Shown: one piece after another, positions 34,448 to 43,192 of the stretch
How the letters are laid out: each line of letters begins with the position of its first letter
How positions within the stretch are numbered: position 1 is the stretch's first letter
Assembly: GCF_002078505.1 (NCBI RefSeq)
Contig: NZ_LUAV01000002.1
Span: 383,055-447,054, forward strand
Direction of reading: 5' to 3'
Source: Ensifer aridi
GTDB taxonomy: Bacteria; Pseudomonadota; Alphaproteobacteria; Rhizobiales; Rhizobiaceae
Length of the DNA stretch: 64,000 nucleotides
The notes under the pieces: model-generated
What the model was told of the DNA's origin: nothing
The model's input: only the letters and a program-made list of their open reading frames with translations
The model's database searches: none
Translations under genes and position numbers: made by a program

Positions 34448-34660
34448 GAAACCGCGGTACTCAGTGCCGATCTCCACATATCGAGTACCCTTTTCAACAG
34501 GTCCCTCGAGCATCTTGCAAGCGGATAGCAAGCGGCGCTATTCCGAATAGAGGGTTCTGCACCGTGGGCGGCATTATTTGAAGGGAACGCCTTCATACTA
34601 CTTGAAATTTGTTGAACCGACGTCGGTTTGAGCACAAAGTTATCCAGCAAGTACAAAAGG

Positions 34661-34704
34661 CTACAGCGTCCTTTGCGCGTCATATTCCAAGTGCGGCGCT
34701 GTAG
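34661..34704. repeat. family-1 repeat, second hairpin
   Basis: CTACAGCGTCCTTTGCGCGTC opens and GCGGCGCTGTAG closes. The upstream hairpin is only vaguely preserved (34622-34660). It sits 17 bp before the BA14K start codon, so it is probably in that gene's leader RNA. Confidence 0.65.
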
Positions 34705-34720
34705 AGGAAAGGTGAAGCCA

Positions 34721-35209
34721 ATGAAGAGGCTAGCAATTGTTGCCTTGTCGCTGGCGACGGCGCTGACGAGCGTTGGGCCGGCCATGGCGTTTCCCCCCGT
34801 TGTCCCACTGAAGGTCGAGGTACCGCAGGCGCAGCCGGTCAGCCACCGCAACGGTGACGACGATTGGGCCTGGGCGCTTGGCGGGCTCGCCGCCGGCACG
34901 ATCATAGGGGGACTGCTGACGCAGCCGAGATATTACGGCCCGAGGTATTACGGCCCGAGCTACTACGATGAGGGCTACTACCACGGCCCGACCTATTACC
35001 GGCCGCGCTACTATGCGCCAGCCTACTACGCGCCACGCTACTACTACGCGCCGCGCTACTATGCGCCGAGTTATTACCGCCAGACCTATTATGGCGGCAA
35101 TGCGCATGCGCGCTGGTGCTATGCCCGCTACCGCTCGTACAGAGCTTATGACAACACGTTCCAGCCCTATTACGGTCCGCGGCGGCCGTGCGTCTCGCCC
35201 TACTATTGA
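34721..35209 (+). CDS. BA14K family protein, tyrosine-rich
   Basis: A 162-residue exported protein. Signal peptide 1-23 (LAIVALSLATALTSVGPAMA), a hydrophobic WALGGLAAGTIIGGLL segment, then about 55 residues of YY-rich repeats (GPRYYGPSYY, APAYYAPRYY), and the C-terminal BA14K signature WCYARYRSYRAYDNTFQPYY ending in ISPYY-like VSPYY. The Brucella 14-kDa protein of this family is immunoreactive and lectin-like; the role here is probably in the envelope. A repeat hairpin occupies its leader. Confidence 0.88.
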   Translation: MKRLAIVALSLATALTSVGPAMAFPPVVPLKVEVPQAQPVSHRNGDDDWAWALGGLAAGTIIGGLLTQPRYYGPRYYGPSYYDEGYYHGPTYYRPRYYAPAYYAPRYYYAPRYYAPSYYRQTYYGGNAHARWCYARYRSYRAYDNTFQPYYGPRRPCVSPYY

Positions 35210-35222
35210 TGGCGTAGCGTAC

Positions 35223-35316
35223 CTACAGCGCCGCGCGTGTTATCAGACGCACAAAGGTCGCTGTGGCACTTTGAATTGCTGGACGTTTTTATCCTTAAAT
35301 CGGGTAGGATTTAAGG
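35223..35316. repeat. composite two-hairpin repeat (family 1), inverted copy
   Basis: Opposite orientation to 19161 and 34346: CTACAGCGCCGCGCGT...CGCTGTGG at 35223-35266, the spacer ACTTTGAATTGCTG, then CCTTAAATCGGG...GGATTTAAGG at 35293-35316. It lies 13 bp past the BA14K stop and may end that transcript. Confidence 0.75.
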
Positions 35317-35386
35317 AACGTACAGTGGCCGTTCATCGCGCCTTGGGCATTACGACGCGCAGGCCCGCGTGGAGATTGACTGGCAT

Positions 35387-35425
35387 CTACAGCGCCGTGC
35401 GTCCGATTGGACGCGCGGCGCTGTG
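35387..35425. repeat. family-1 repeat, second hairpin only
   Basis: CTACAGCGCCGTGCGTCC and GGACGCGCGGCGCTGTG form a long near-perfect stem around ATT. With the previous copy it fills most of the 286-bp gap before the next gene. Confidence 0.7.
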
Positions 35426-35495
35426 AGCGACAAGACTATCGCCCCTCCGATTGCCGCATCGCTCCCACGCCGCCGGAAGCCATGCCGGCATCCGC

Positions 35496-35966
35496 TTACG
35501 ACGGGTGGCTGAACCGCGCGACTCGCGCATCCTTCGTCAGGTTGCGGAAATTGCTGCCGCTCATATGTACGAGCGTCCTATGGTCGCCGCCCTCGAAATA
35601 GATGTCGCTGGCCCTGTCGAGGCTTTCGTCGAGAATGACCGGTACGCCATAGGCCGATCCGATCGGCGGGACCGCGCCAACCTCGCAATCGTTGAAAAGT
35701 TCGCTGACCTCCTCCTCCGAGGCGAGGCCGAGACGCCGGTTCATGACGTCCTGCAATGTCGAGAGTTCGACACGGTGCGTAGCCGGTACGACGGCTAAAA
35801 CATAGCCCATCTCGTGGTGCACGACCACGGACTTGGCAAGCCTGTTGCCTGGGACGTGAGCGGCCTCGGCGGTCTGGCTGGTGGTTGCGGTGCGGTGATG
35901 GGCGACGGTGTCGTAGGTCACACCTTCGCTGTCGATATAATCCTGAAGTTTCTTGGCGATCGTCAT
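35496..35966 (-). CDS. YbaK/EbsC family aminoacyl-tRNA deacylase
   Basis: A 156-residue YbaK/ProX-type domain protein. MTIAKKLQDYIDSEGVTYDT starts it; RLAKSVVVHHEMGYVLAVVP holds the conserved Lys that is essential for deacylation in the family; EEEVSELFNDCEVGAVPPIG and the YFEGGDHRTLVHMSG stretch complete the fold. It should hydrolyse mischarged tRNAs in trans or act on related esters. The ATG at 35966 gives the family's normal length. Confidence 0.9.
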   Translation of the reverse strand: MTIAKKLQDYIDSEGVTYDTVAHHRTATTSQTAEAAHVPGNRLAKSVVVHHEMGYVLAVVPATHRVELSTLQDVMNRRLGLASEEEVSELFNDCEVGAVPPIGSAYGVPVILDESLDRASDIYFEGGDHRTLVHMSGSNFRNLTKDARVARFSHPS

Positions 35967-36088
35967 CGTGGCGCCCCTTCTGCTGAGTAGCGACGCGGAA
36001 GACAAACATTCTCCTCTGATCGCCTGCGGAGTCAACGATGATCGGCCTGAAGTCTTGACAGCCGAAAACCGGGGCCTCCGCTGGCGTG

Positions 36089-36766
36089 CTACCACACGAA
36101 GGGAACGAGCCGGTAGCGGACCCGTTCCGCATAGGTGTCATAGCCGGCAAGGCCGGTGCGCAGCGCCTTCTCCTCGATGCCTATGCGGATGGCGAGCAAT
36201 CCCGCCAGTCCGAATGCAGCGATAAGGCCCCACCAGGAGCCGAGAAGCAACGACGTGCCGGCGACGAAGAGAAGGCTGCCGGCATAGAAAGGGTGGCGGA
36301 CATAGCGGTAGGGTCCGCTGGTGACTACCCTTTGCGCACGCTCCATCTGCACCTTGACCACCGGCGATGCGAAGCTGTTTTCGCGCAACGTCCGATAGCT
36401 GAATCCAATGGAGAGGATGACGAGCAGCGCCCCCACGGCCTGCACCCATTCGGGCATCGACGACCATTTGAACCGCACCGCATCGAGCGCCATCAGCACA
36501 TAGGCGCCGAAGAGGAACAGCAGGATCACGGAAAGAAGCACCTTGTCGGCTAAAGGCTGGCCCTTCTGGATGGGCGGCGACAGTCTTTCTTTCAGGAGCG
36601 CCGGATCGTGCCGGGCAAGCAACAGCCCGGTGACCAGCGAAAGCGCAAGCATGATGGCGAGGTAGGTCCACGCGGCCGGCCAGGCAAGGGTCCCGGCGGA
36701 GAGGAAGAGGACGGCTCCGATGAACCCGAACCAGGCGACGGTCTGCACGATCAGTCGGACGAGCAT
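36089..36766 (-). CDS. isoprenylcysteine carboxyl methyltransferase (ICMT)-like membrane protein
   Basis: A 225-residue membrane protein with about five hydrophobic segments (8-28, 33-52, 75-98, 108-125, 165-195). The ICMT/PEMT catalytic region is clear: VVTSGPYRYVRHPFYAGSLL, then EEKALRTGLAGYDTYAERV near the C-terminus, which form the SAM pocket in the family. Bacterial members are mostly of unknown substrate (phospholipid or small-molecule methylation). It is about 120 bp upstream of the YbaK gene on the same strand, so co-transcription is possible. Confidence 0.87.
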   Translation of the reverse strand: MLVRLIVQTVAWFGFIGAVLFLSAGTLAWPAAWTYLAIMLALSLVTGLLLARHDPALLKERLSPPIQKGQPLADKVLLSVILLFLFGAYVLMALDAVRFKWSSMPEWVQAVGALLVILSIGFSYRTLRENSFASPVVKVQMERAQRVVTSGPYRYVRHPFYAGSLLFVAGTSLLLGSWWGLIAAFGLAGLLAIRIGIEEKALRTGLAGYDTYAERVRYRLVPFVW

Positions 36767-36965
36767 GAGCGAGCTCCTTGCCTAGTCTCGATCTCGAGGG
36801 CGCCGCGGCGAGCGGGCGCGTCGACCTCTGAGATAGTGCCCAGGCCTCGGATCGCAACTCCCGTCGAACCTCACAGTCTTGTGCTCGGGACGCGCCTTAA
36901 AACCGCACGGCCCGATGCCCATATCGATTCGAGTGCTAATCGTCTCCGCAGGAGGAGGGCTCGCG

Positions 36966-37073
36966 ATGTATCGTTACATGATGAAGGAGCTGATGCTCAT
37001 CATCGCCGGGCTGACGGTCTGCGCGGTGCTGTTCCTCGTCGTCCTCTCCCAAGCACCCGCCGCATCTCTCTAG
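36966..37073 (+). CDS. small membrane protein, 35 residues
   Basis: Begins MYRYMMKELMLIIAGLTVC and is one hydrophobic helix (about 9-29) with a short polar tail ending APAASL. AGGAGGAGGGC lies 5 bp before the ATG, an unusually good ribosome binding site, which is the main reason to call it. Its stop codon abuts a two-hairpin repeat. I know no family for it. Confidence 0.6.
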   Translation: MYRYMMKELMLIIAGLTVCAVLFLVVLSQAPAASL

Positions 37074-37184
37074 ATCACGATGATTTTAGGTCGGATCGAC
37101 CTAAAATCATAAACGTGATCGACTCTGATAAGTTAGCGCGGGATGCGGGCGGAAACCGCGCACACTTTTCCTCATCCCGCGCTG
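37073..37184. repeat. composite two-hairpin repeat (family 2), copy 1
   Basis: Hairpin a: GATCACGATGATTTTAGGTC...GACCTAAAATCATAAACGTGATC at 37073-37120. After CGACTCTGATAAGTTA comes hairpin b: GCGCGGGATGCGGGCGGAAA...TTTTCCTCATCCCGCGC at 37136-37184. The same two hairpins occur in opposite orientation at 44631-44734. Confidence 0.8.
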
Positions 37185-37198
37185 AAAGGCGCCGAAGG

Positions 37199-37630
37199 TC
37201 AAACCCTGCCGAGAATTTCGATGGTTCGCGCATCGCGAACCCCGTCGAAATAGAGGTCGAGCGCTCTGGCAAAAGCGCCGACGGTCGGCGCGGCCGCCTC
37301 GAACAGCGTCATGGACGAGCGGAATTTCAGATCGTCCGGCCGGCCGAAGATCTCGAGCGCGCTTTTTCCGCTGACTGCATTGACAGCCTCCGTGCATTCG
37401 AGGATGCGGCGGCCGAGGAGCGGATGCCCGAGATAGGCGCGCGCCTCGTCGAGGCCGGATAGGGCGTAATATTGCGCCGTCGGCGAATGGCCGAGACCCG
37501 CAATCTGCGGAAAGATGAACCACATCCAATGCGTCCGCTTGGCGCCGGCACGCAGTTCGGCGAGTGCGGTCGCATAGGTGCTTTCCTGCGCCTGGACGAA
37601 GCGCTCGAGATCGAAGGCCTCGCTCGTCAT
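37199..37630 (-). CDS. DUF1810 family protein
   Basis: A 143-residue soluble protein with the DUF1810 hallmarks: FDLERFVQAQESTYATALAE, GAKRTHWMWFIFPQIAGLG, YALSGLDEARAYLGHPLLG and IFGRPDDLKFRSSMTLF. The family is small, widespread and of unknown function. The ATG at 37630 starts the conserved N-terminus. It is 50 bp downstream of the aldo/keto reductase gene on the same strand, probably in one transcript with it. Confidence 0.9.
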   Translation of the reverse strand: MTSEAFDLERFVQAQESTYATALAELRAGAKRTHWMWFIFPQIAGLGHSPTAQYYALSGLDEARAYLGHPLLGRRILECTEAVNAVSGKSALEIFGRPDDLKFRSSMTLFEAAAPTVGAFARALDLYFDGVRDARTIEILGRV

Positions 37631-37680
37631 CGGTTTTCCCCGGCCGGCTGGCGGAAGCCCGTCCGGCCTCCGCTCATGTG

Positions 37681-38667
37681 TCACCAGCGCTGATGAACAT
37701 GAACCTTGATGAGGCGCTCGTAAAGCGCGGCGATCGCGCCCATGGTGGCGTCGTCGATCGGCGCCAGCGCGCTGGCGGCGGCGTTGGATTGCGCCTGGGC
37801 GGCATTGCGGGCGCCGGGGATGACGACGGAAACGGCGTCCTGCTCGAGGATCCACCGAAGCGCGAACTGCGCCATCGGCATATCGGCGGGCACGAGCGCG
37901 CGCAGCTCGTCCACAGCCTCCAGCGCCACCTCGAAGGGCACGCCGGCGAAGGTCTCGCCGACGTCGAAGGCGTCGCCATGGCGGTTGAAGTTGCGGTGGT
38001 CGTCTGCGGCAAAGACGGTTTCCTTGCCGATCCTGCCCGAAAGCAGCCCAGAGGCGAGCGGCACGCGCACGATGACGCCGACATTCTTCTTTTTCGCTTC
38101 GGCGAAGAAGAGGTCGTGCGGCCGCTGGCGGAAGATGTTGTAGATGATCTGGACCGTGCTCACACCCGGATATTCGATTGCCTTCAAGGCCTCTTCGACC
38201 TTCTCGACCGAGACGCCGTAGTGGCGGATCTTGCCCTTGGTCACCAGCCGGTCGAGCGCGCCGAAGACCTCGGGCCGGTAGTAGACCTCCGTCGGTGGGC
38301 AGTGGAGCTGGACGAGATCGAGCGTTTCGACGCCGAGATTTGCGAGGCTGCGGTCGATGAAGGCCTCGATATTGGCGCCGGTATAGCCGTCCGCCACGTG
38401 CGGATTGAGCCGGCGCCCCGCCTTCGTAGCGACGAATGGTTTTTCTCCGCCCCGTTCCTTCAGCACCGCTGCGATGATTTTTTCGGACCGCCCGTCGCCG
38501 TAGACATCCGCCGTGTCGATGAAGGTGATGCCGCTGTCGAGCGCGGCGTGGAGCGCGCGCCTGCCGTCTTCCTCGCTGACATCGCCCCAGGAACCGCCGA
38601 TCTGCCAGGCACCGAAACCGACCTCCGAAATCGTCGCGCCCGTCCGCCCCAAAACCCTCGTCTTCAT
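37681..38667 (-). CDS. aldo/keto reductase
   Basis: A 328-residue NADPH-dependent oxidoreductase: RVLGRTGATISEVGFGAWQIGG start, FIDTADVYGDGRSE (catalytic Asp and Tyr), FVATKAGRR (Lys), DLVQLHCPP (His), GVSVEKVEEAL, and VSVVIPGARNAAQAQSN for the cofactor. AAGGAG precedes the ATG at 38667. Substrate unknown. It is a separate protein from the AKR half of the fusion at 32207 and is not closely similar to it by eye. Confidence 0.92.
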   Translation of the reverse strand: MKTRVLGRTGATISEVGFGAWQIGGSWGDVSEEDGRRALHAALDSGITFIDTADVYGDGRSEKIIAAVLKERGGEKPFVATKAGRRLNPHVADGYTGANIEAFIDRSLANLGVETLDLVQLHCPPTEVYYRPEVFGALDRLVTKGKIRHYGVSVEKVEEALKAIEYPGVSTVQIIYNIFRQRPHDLFFAEAKKKNVGVIVRVPLASGLLSGRIGKETVFAADDHRNFNRHGDAFDVGETFAGVPFEVALEAVDELRALVPADMPMAQFALRWILEQDAVSVVIPGARNAAQAQSNAAASALAPIDDATMGAIAALYERLIKVHVHQRW

Positions 38668-38748
38668 CTCAAATCTCCTTCGCGTGCCGGTGTCGGTTGT
38701 CGTCTCGAGCATTTGTATGACGATTGTCACACTCATGAAAAGCAGGGC

Positions 38749-39333
38749 TCAGTTCTCCATCGATACGATCGCCTTGCCGCGACTGATATCCGCGACGAGG
38801 ACAAGCATCTCATCTGCCACATCCTTCCGCAGGTCGATCGTCAGCACCGCACCGGTATCGGTGAAGCTCTCGCCGGCGATCATGACGCCGTGAGCGGTGA
38901 GCCGCGCCTTAATCAGAGCGAGATCGGCAAAGTCGCAGGCTATCGTGGCACGTACTCTTTCGACGAGTTCGATCTTGTCCGCCGCATTAGAGGCAGAGCG
39001 CGGCGTGCCGCCATAGGCGCGGACCAGTCCGCCGCTGCCAAGCAGGATGCCGCCGAACCAGCGGGTGACGATGACCGCGACGCGGTCGAGGGACTGGCCG
39101 TCGATCGCCGCGAGGATCGGTCTCCCCGCCGTACCGCTCGGCTCGCCGTCGTCGCTGAAGCGGTAGTTCTGGCCGATGCGCCAGGCCCAGCAATTGTGAT
39201 TGGCTGACGGGTCGGAATGCGCGGCGAAGAATGCCTTTGCCGACTGCTCGTCCTCGATCGGGGCGGCGACCGCCCGAAACCGGCTTTTCTTGATGTCCCG
39301 TGTCGCGGTTTCGATGCTTTTGAGGGTGAACAT
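38749..39333 (-). CDS. YigZ/IMPACT family protein
   Basis: A 194-residue protein. The UPF0029/IMPACT domain shows the FRAVAAPIEDEQSAKAFFAA, NCWAWRI, SDDGEPSGTAGRPIL and RYFGGI-like TRWFGGILLGSGGLVRAYGG motifs; a ferredoxin-like DUF1949 domain follows. Bacterial YigZ is thought to touch translation or proline peptide processing, but its role is unsettled. It is next to the aldo/keto reductase gene, with 81 bp between them. Confidence 0.9.
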   Translation of the reverse strand: MFTLKSIETATRDIKKSRFRAVAAPIEDEQSAKAFFAAHSDPSANHNCWAWRIGQNYRFSDDGEPSGTAGRPILAAIDGQSLDRVAVIVTRWFGGILLGSGGLVRAYGGTPRSASNAADKIELVERVRATIACDFADLALIKARLTAHGVMIAGESFTDTGAVLTIDLRKDVADEMLVLVADISRGKAIVSMEN

Positions 39334-39427
39334 CCGCTTCTTCCGTTTTGGAGCGGTGACAGCGGAATGGGCAAGGGTGCGCCAGCGGTGCGCGCGTTAT
39401 GCGGGGTCGCGCCTCATCCGCTGTGCG

Positions 39428-39465
39428 ACCCTCTCCCCGCGCGGGGAGAAGGTAGGGTGAGGGGG
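39428..39465. repeat. short RIME-like palindrome
   Basis: ACCCTCTCCCCGCGCGGGGAGAAGG then GTAGGGTGAGGG; same right-hand half as the longer element at 10499-10655. It lies just past the putA stop and may end its transcript. Confidence 0.7.
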
Positions 39466-39490
39466 CACATCCGGAGCGCCGATGTTGCTC

Positions 39491-42400
39491 TCAGCCTATC
39501 GCCATCAGGCTGGCATTGCCGCCGGCCGCCGCCGTATTGATGGAGGCGGAGACCTCTTCCACGAGCCAGTTGAGGCAATAGGCGTTCGGATTGCGGGCGA
39601 GCTCCTCGCCCGATGCGGCCTGGACGAGCATCAGCGGACCGGGGAGCGCGGCGATCGCCTTGTTGACCTCGCGGATGCGTTCCGCATCGCCTTCGACGAG
39701 GGCGCCGGCAAAGGGGCCGTCGGCCGCCCAGTCCTTCGACCAGGAGACGCGGAGCGCAATGCTCTGCGGCAGGCCCTTCAGCGAAGTCTGGAGGCCGGAG
39801 GCCGCGTCTACGACGACGCTGTTGCCGGTCGCGAGCGCTGCCGCGAGCTGGTGATAGAGGCCGCTTTCGGTCGCCGGCACGAGGAGGATGCGGCCGCGCG
39901 GATGAAGCGCATAGACGTTGCGCTCGCCGACAGGGCCGGGAAGCTCCAAATCGAGACCGAGCGCCGAGTTGCTGCCGGCATTGCGGGCGGCTTCCGCCTC
40001 CGCCCGCGCGCCTTTGCCGTCGAGCCACTTTGCGAAGTCGAGGAGCGTGGGATCGGTATGCACTGAGCTGTGCTGCGGCGGCACGGGTGCGGTCATCACC
40101 AGGCGACCGAGATAGAGCGGGCCGCCCGCCTTGGGGCCCGTGCCGGAAAGGCCGCGCCCGCCGAAAGGCTGTACGCCGACGACCGCGCCGATGATGTTAC
40201 GGTTGACATAAAGATTGCCGGCTTTGATGCGGCTCGTCACATGCGCGATCGTCTCGTCGAGGCGCGTGTGCAGGCCGAAGGTCAGTCCGTAGCCCGTGGC
40301 ATTGATGTCGTCGATCAGCCGGTCGAGATCGTCGCGGCGGTAGCGGATGACATGCAGCACCGGCCCGAAGACCTCGCGTTTCAGATCCGAAAGCTTTTCC
40401 AGTTCGATGATCGTCGGCGGCACGAAAGTGCCCTGGCCGGTCTCGGCGGCAAGGCCGATCTGCTCCACCTTGCGGCCGAGCCCGCGCATCCGCTCGATGT
40501 GCTTTTCGATGATCTCCTTGGCCTCGGCCGTGATGACCGGGCCGACATCCACCGACAGGCGATCGGTGCGGCCGATGTTCAGTTCGCGGAGCGCCCCCTT
40601 GAGCATGGTCAGGATACGATCGGCGACGTCCTCCTGCAGGCAGAGCACGCGCAGCGCCGAGCAGCGCTGGCCGGCGCTGTCGAAGGCCGAAGTTATCACG
40701 TCGCCGACGACCTGCTCGGCGAGCGCCGAGGAATCGACGATCATTGCGTTCTGGCCGCCGGTTTCGGCGATGAGCGGGACCGGCCGCCCGCTGGGCGACA
40801 GCCGCTCAGCGAGCTGCGCCTGGATGAGCCGCGCGACCTCGGTCGAGCCGGTGAACATCACGCCCGCGGTCTCGGGCGCGGCGACCAGCGCAGCACCGAC
40901 GCGGCCGTCGCCGGGGAGAAGCTGCAGCACGCTTGCCGGAACGCCGGCCTCGTGCAGGATGCGCACAGCCTCGGCTGCGATCAGCGGCGTCTCTTCCGCC
41001 GGCTTGGCAAGCACCGGATTGCCGGCGACGAGGGCGGCGGCGACCTGACCGGTGAAGATCGCCAGCGGGAAGTTCCACGGGCTGATGCAGACGACGGGGC
41101 CGAGCGCCTTATGGGCGGGCCCCAGCGTGCGGCGCGTCTGTTCGGCATAGTAGCGCAGAAAATCGACCGCTTCGCGCACCTCGGCAATGGCGTTCAGCAC
41201 CGATTTGCCCGCCTCGCGCATGATCAGCCCGAGAAGCGTCGGCATGCGCGCCTGCATCAGATCGGCAGCCCTTTCGAGTGAGGCCGCCCGTTCGGCCGGG
41301 GAAACTGCGGCCCAGCCGGGCGCCGCTTCTGCGGCAAGGCGCACGGCGCGCCTCGCATCCTCGTCCGAAGTTTCGGTCACCGACCCGACGACGTCGCGGT
41401 GGTCGCCGGGGTTCATGACAGGTCGCGTTTCGCCGCCGGCGACGCCCGTTGCGAGTTGCGGCGCAGCCGTCCAGCCGATCGTGGCGCTTGCCTTCATCGC
41501 CTCCATCAGGGAAGCAAGCGTCTCTTCGTTGGAAAGGTCGAGGCCGGCCGAATTCCTGCGTGCCTGGCCGAAGAGATCGGCCGGCAGCGCAATCTTGTCA
41601 TGCTTGGCGCCGACGACCGGCATGGAGCGCACGATTTCGACCGGATCGGCGATTAGTTCGTCGACGGAGACCTTGGGGTCGTTGATGCGATGGACGAAGG
41701 AAGAGTTGGCGCCGTTCTCGAGCAGGCGGCGGACGAGATAGGCAAGCAGCGTCTCATGCGTGCCGACCGGCGCATAGATGCGGCAGGGGCGGTCGAGCTT
41801 GCCGCGGCCGACAACCTCTTCGTAAAGCGGCTCGCCCATGCCGTGCAGGCATTGGAACTCGTATTTCCCGACCTGAAAATCCTTGCCTGCCATGTGGTAA
41901 ATGGTGGCGAGCGTCTGGGCGTTGTGGGTCGCGAACTGCGGGAAGATCACGTCGGTCGCGGAAAGCAGCTTGCGGGCGCAGGCGACATAGGAAACGTCGG
42001 TGTAGACCTTGCGGGTGAAGACCGGAAAATCCTCGAGACCATCGAGCTGTGCGCGCTTGATCTCGGCATCCCAATAAGCGCCCTTGACGAGGCGTACCAT
42101 GATGCGCCGGCCGGAACGCCGCGCGAGGTCGATGATGAAATCGAGCACGAAGGGGCAGCGTTTGCCATAGGCCTGGACAACGAAGCCCATGCCGTTCCAG
42201 CCGGCGAGGCCGGCATCGAGGCAGAGCTCCTCAAGGAGATCGAGCGACAGTTCGAGCCGGTCGGCTTCCTCGGCGTCGACGTTGAGGCCGATATCGTATT
42301 TCTTCGCAAGAAGCGCGAGCGCCTTCACTTTCGGCAGCAATTCACCCATCACGCGCGCCGCCTGCGGCCGTGAATAACGTGGATGCAGCGCCGAGAGCTT

Positions 42401-43192
42401 GATGGAAATGCCGGGACCTTCATAGATGCCGCGGCCAGCGGAAGCCTTGCCGATGGCGTGGATGGCGGCCTCGTAGTCCTTGTAGTAGCGCTCCGCGTCG
42501 GCGGCCGTAGTCGCCGCTTCGCCGAGCATGTCGTAGGAATATCGGAAGCCCTTCTGTTCGAGCTCCCGTGAGCGGTGCAGAGCCTCGTCGATCGTCTCGC
42601 CAGTGACGAACTGCTCGCCCATCATCCGCATCGCCATGTCGACGCCACGGCGGATCACCGGCTCGCCGCAGCGGGCAATGAGCCGCGTCAGCGCCGCCGC
42701 AAGGCTGCGGTCATTGACCGTGGACGTCAGTTTGCCGGTAACGACGAGCCCCCAGGTCGCGGCGTTGACGAAGAGCGAGCGGCTGCCGCCGAGATGCGAC
42801 CTCCAGTCTCCGTCGGCGATCTTGTCGCGGATCAGGGCGTCGCGCGTCGCGGTATCGGGAATGCGCAAGAGCGCCTCCGCAAGACACATCAGGGCAACGC
42901 CTTCCTGGCTCGAAAGCGAATATTCCTGCACGAGCCCCTCGACGCCGGAACCCGACTGCTTGCCGCGCAGCGCCTCAATGAGCCTGCGGGCGGTCTTCGC
43001 TGCAGCATCCCGGGTCTCCTTCGGCAGGGTCGCCGCCTCGATAAGGGGCGGCAGGCATTCCGTTTCCGGGCGGCGATAGGCGGCGGTGATTGCCCGGCGC
43101 AGCGTGCTTTGCGGCCGAATCGGCGGCGCGAAATCGGTAAACGGCGCGGGCGCGGCGTCGGTCACGGGTTTCTGAAGCGGGCTCTGGCTCAT
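39491..43192 (-). CDS. putA: bifunctional proline dehydrogenase / L-glutamate gamma-semialdehyde dehydrogenase PutA
   Basis: A 1233-residue PutA that oxidises proline to glutamate with substrate channelling. The proline dehydrogenase barrel is at about 150-470 (SIKLSALHPRYS; YGKRCPFVLDFIIDLARRSG; EFQCLHGMGEPLYEEVVG). The aldehyde dehydrogenase covers about 540-1030 with CISPWNFPLAIFTGQVAAAL, FTGSTEVARLI, ETGGQNAMIVD and the catalytic Cys in SAGQRCSALRVL. A C-terminal ALDH-like domain follows (1040-1233). The N-terminal ribbon-helix-helix of E. coli PutA is absent, so it cannot repress its own gene. The ATG at 43192 gives MSQSPLQKPV. No Lrp-type putR is adjacent. Confidence 0.96.
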   Translation of the reverse strand: MSQSPLQKPVTDAAPAPFTDFAPPIRPQSTLRRAITAAYRRPETECLPPLIEAATLPKETRDAAAKTARRLIEALRGKQSGSGVEGLVQEYSLSSQEGVALMCLAEALLRIPDTATRDALIRDKIADGDWRSHLGGSRSLFVNAATWGLVVTGKLTSTVNDRSLAAALTRLIARCGEPVIRRGVDMAMRMMGEQFVTGETIDEALHRSRELEQKGFRYSYDMLGEAATTAADAERYYKDYEAAIHAIGKASAGRGIYEGPGISIKLSALHPRYSRPQAARVMGELLPKVKALALLAKKYDIGLNVDAEEADRLELSLDLLEELCLDAGLAGWNGMGFVVQAYGKRCPFVLDFIIDLARRSGRRIMVRLVKGAYWDAEIKRAQLDGLEDFPVFTRKVYTDVSYVACARKLLSATDVIFPQFATHNAQTLATIYHMAGKDFQVGKYEFQCLHGMGEPLYEEVVGRGKLDRPCRIYAPVGTHETLLAYLVRRLLENGANSSFVHRINDPKVSVDELIADPVEIVRSMPVVGAKHDKIALPADLFGQARRNSAGLDLSNEETLASLMEAMKASATIGWTAAPQLATGVAGGETRPVMNPGDHRDVVGSVTETSDEDARRAVRLAAEAAPGWAAVSPAERAASLERAADLMQARMPTLLGLIMREAGKSVLNAIAEVREAVDFLRYYAEQTRRTLGPAHKALGPVVCISPWNFPLAIFTGQVAAALVAGNPVLAKPAEETPLIAAEAVRILHEAGVPASVLQLLPGDGRVGAALVAAPETAGVMFTGSTEVARLIQAQLAERLSPSGRPVPLIAETGGQNAMIVDSSALAEQVVGDVITSAFDSAGQRCSALRVLCLQEDVADRILTMLKGALRELNIGRTDRLSVDVGPVITAEAKEIIEKHIERMRGLGRKVEQIGLAAETGQGTFVPPTIIELEKLSDLKREVFGPVLHVIRYRRDDLDRLIDDINATGYGLTFGLHTRLDETIAHVTSRIKAGNLYVNRNIIGAVVGVQPFGGRGLSGTGPKAGGPLYLGRLVMTAPVPPQHSSVHTDPTLLDFAKWLDGKGARAEAEAARNAGSNSALGLDLELPGPVGERNVYALHPRGRILLVPATESGLYHQLAAALATGNSVVVDAASGLQTSLKGLPQSIALRVSWSKDWAADGPFAGALVEGDAERIREVNKAIAALPGPLMLVQAASGEELARNPNAYCLNWLVEEVSASINTAAAGGNASLMAIG

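Larger units (their letters stand above)
34211..34720. other. repeat-rich intergenic region
   Basis: About 510 bp with no gene I can support. It holds one complete and one diverged family-1 repeat, described separately, and ends with the ribosome binding site of the BA14K gene (GAGGAAAGG). Confidence 0.6.

Noticed and set aside
34346..35425. Clustered repeats near the BA14K gene considered as a CRISPR array
   Set aside because: Spacing is irregular, orientation is mixed, one gene lies between them and no cas gene is present.
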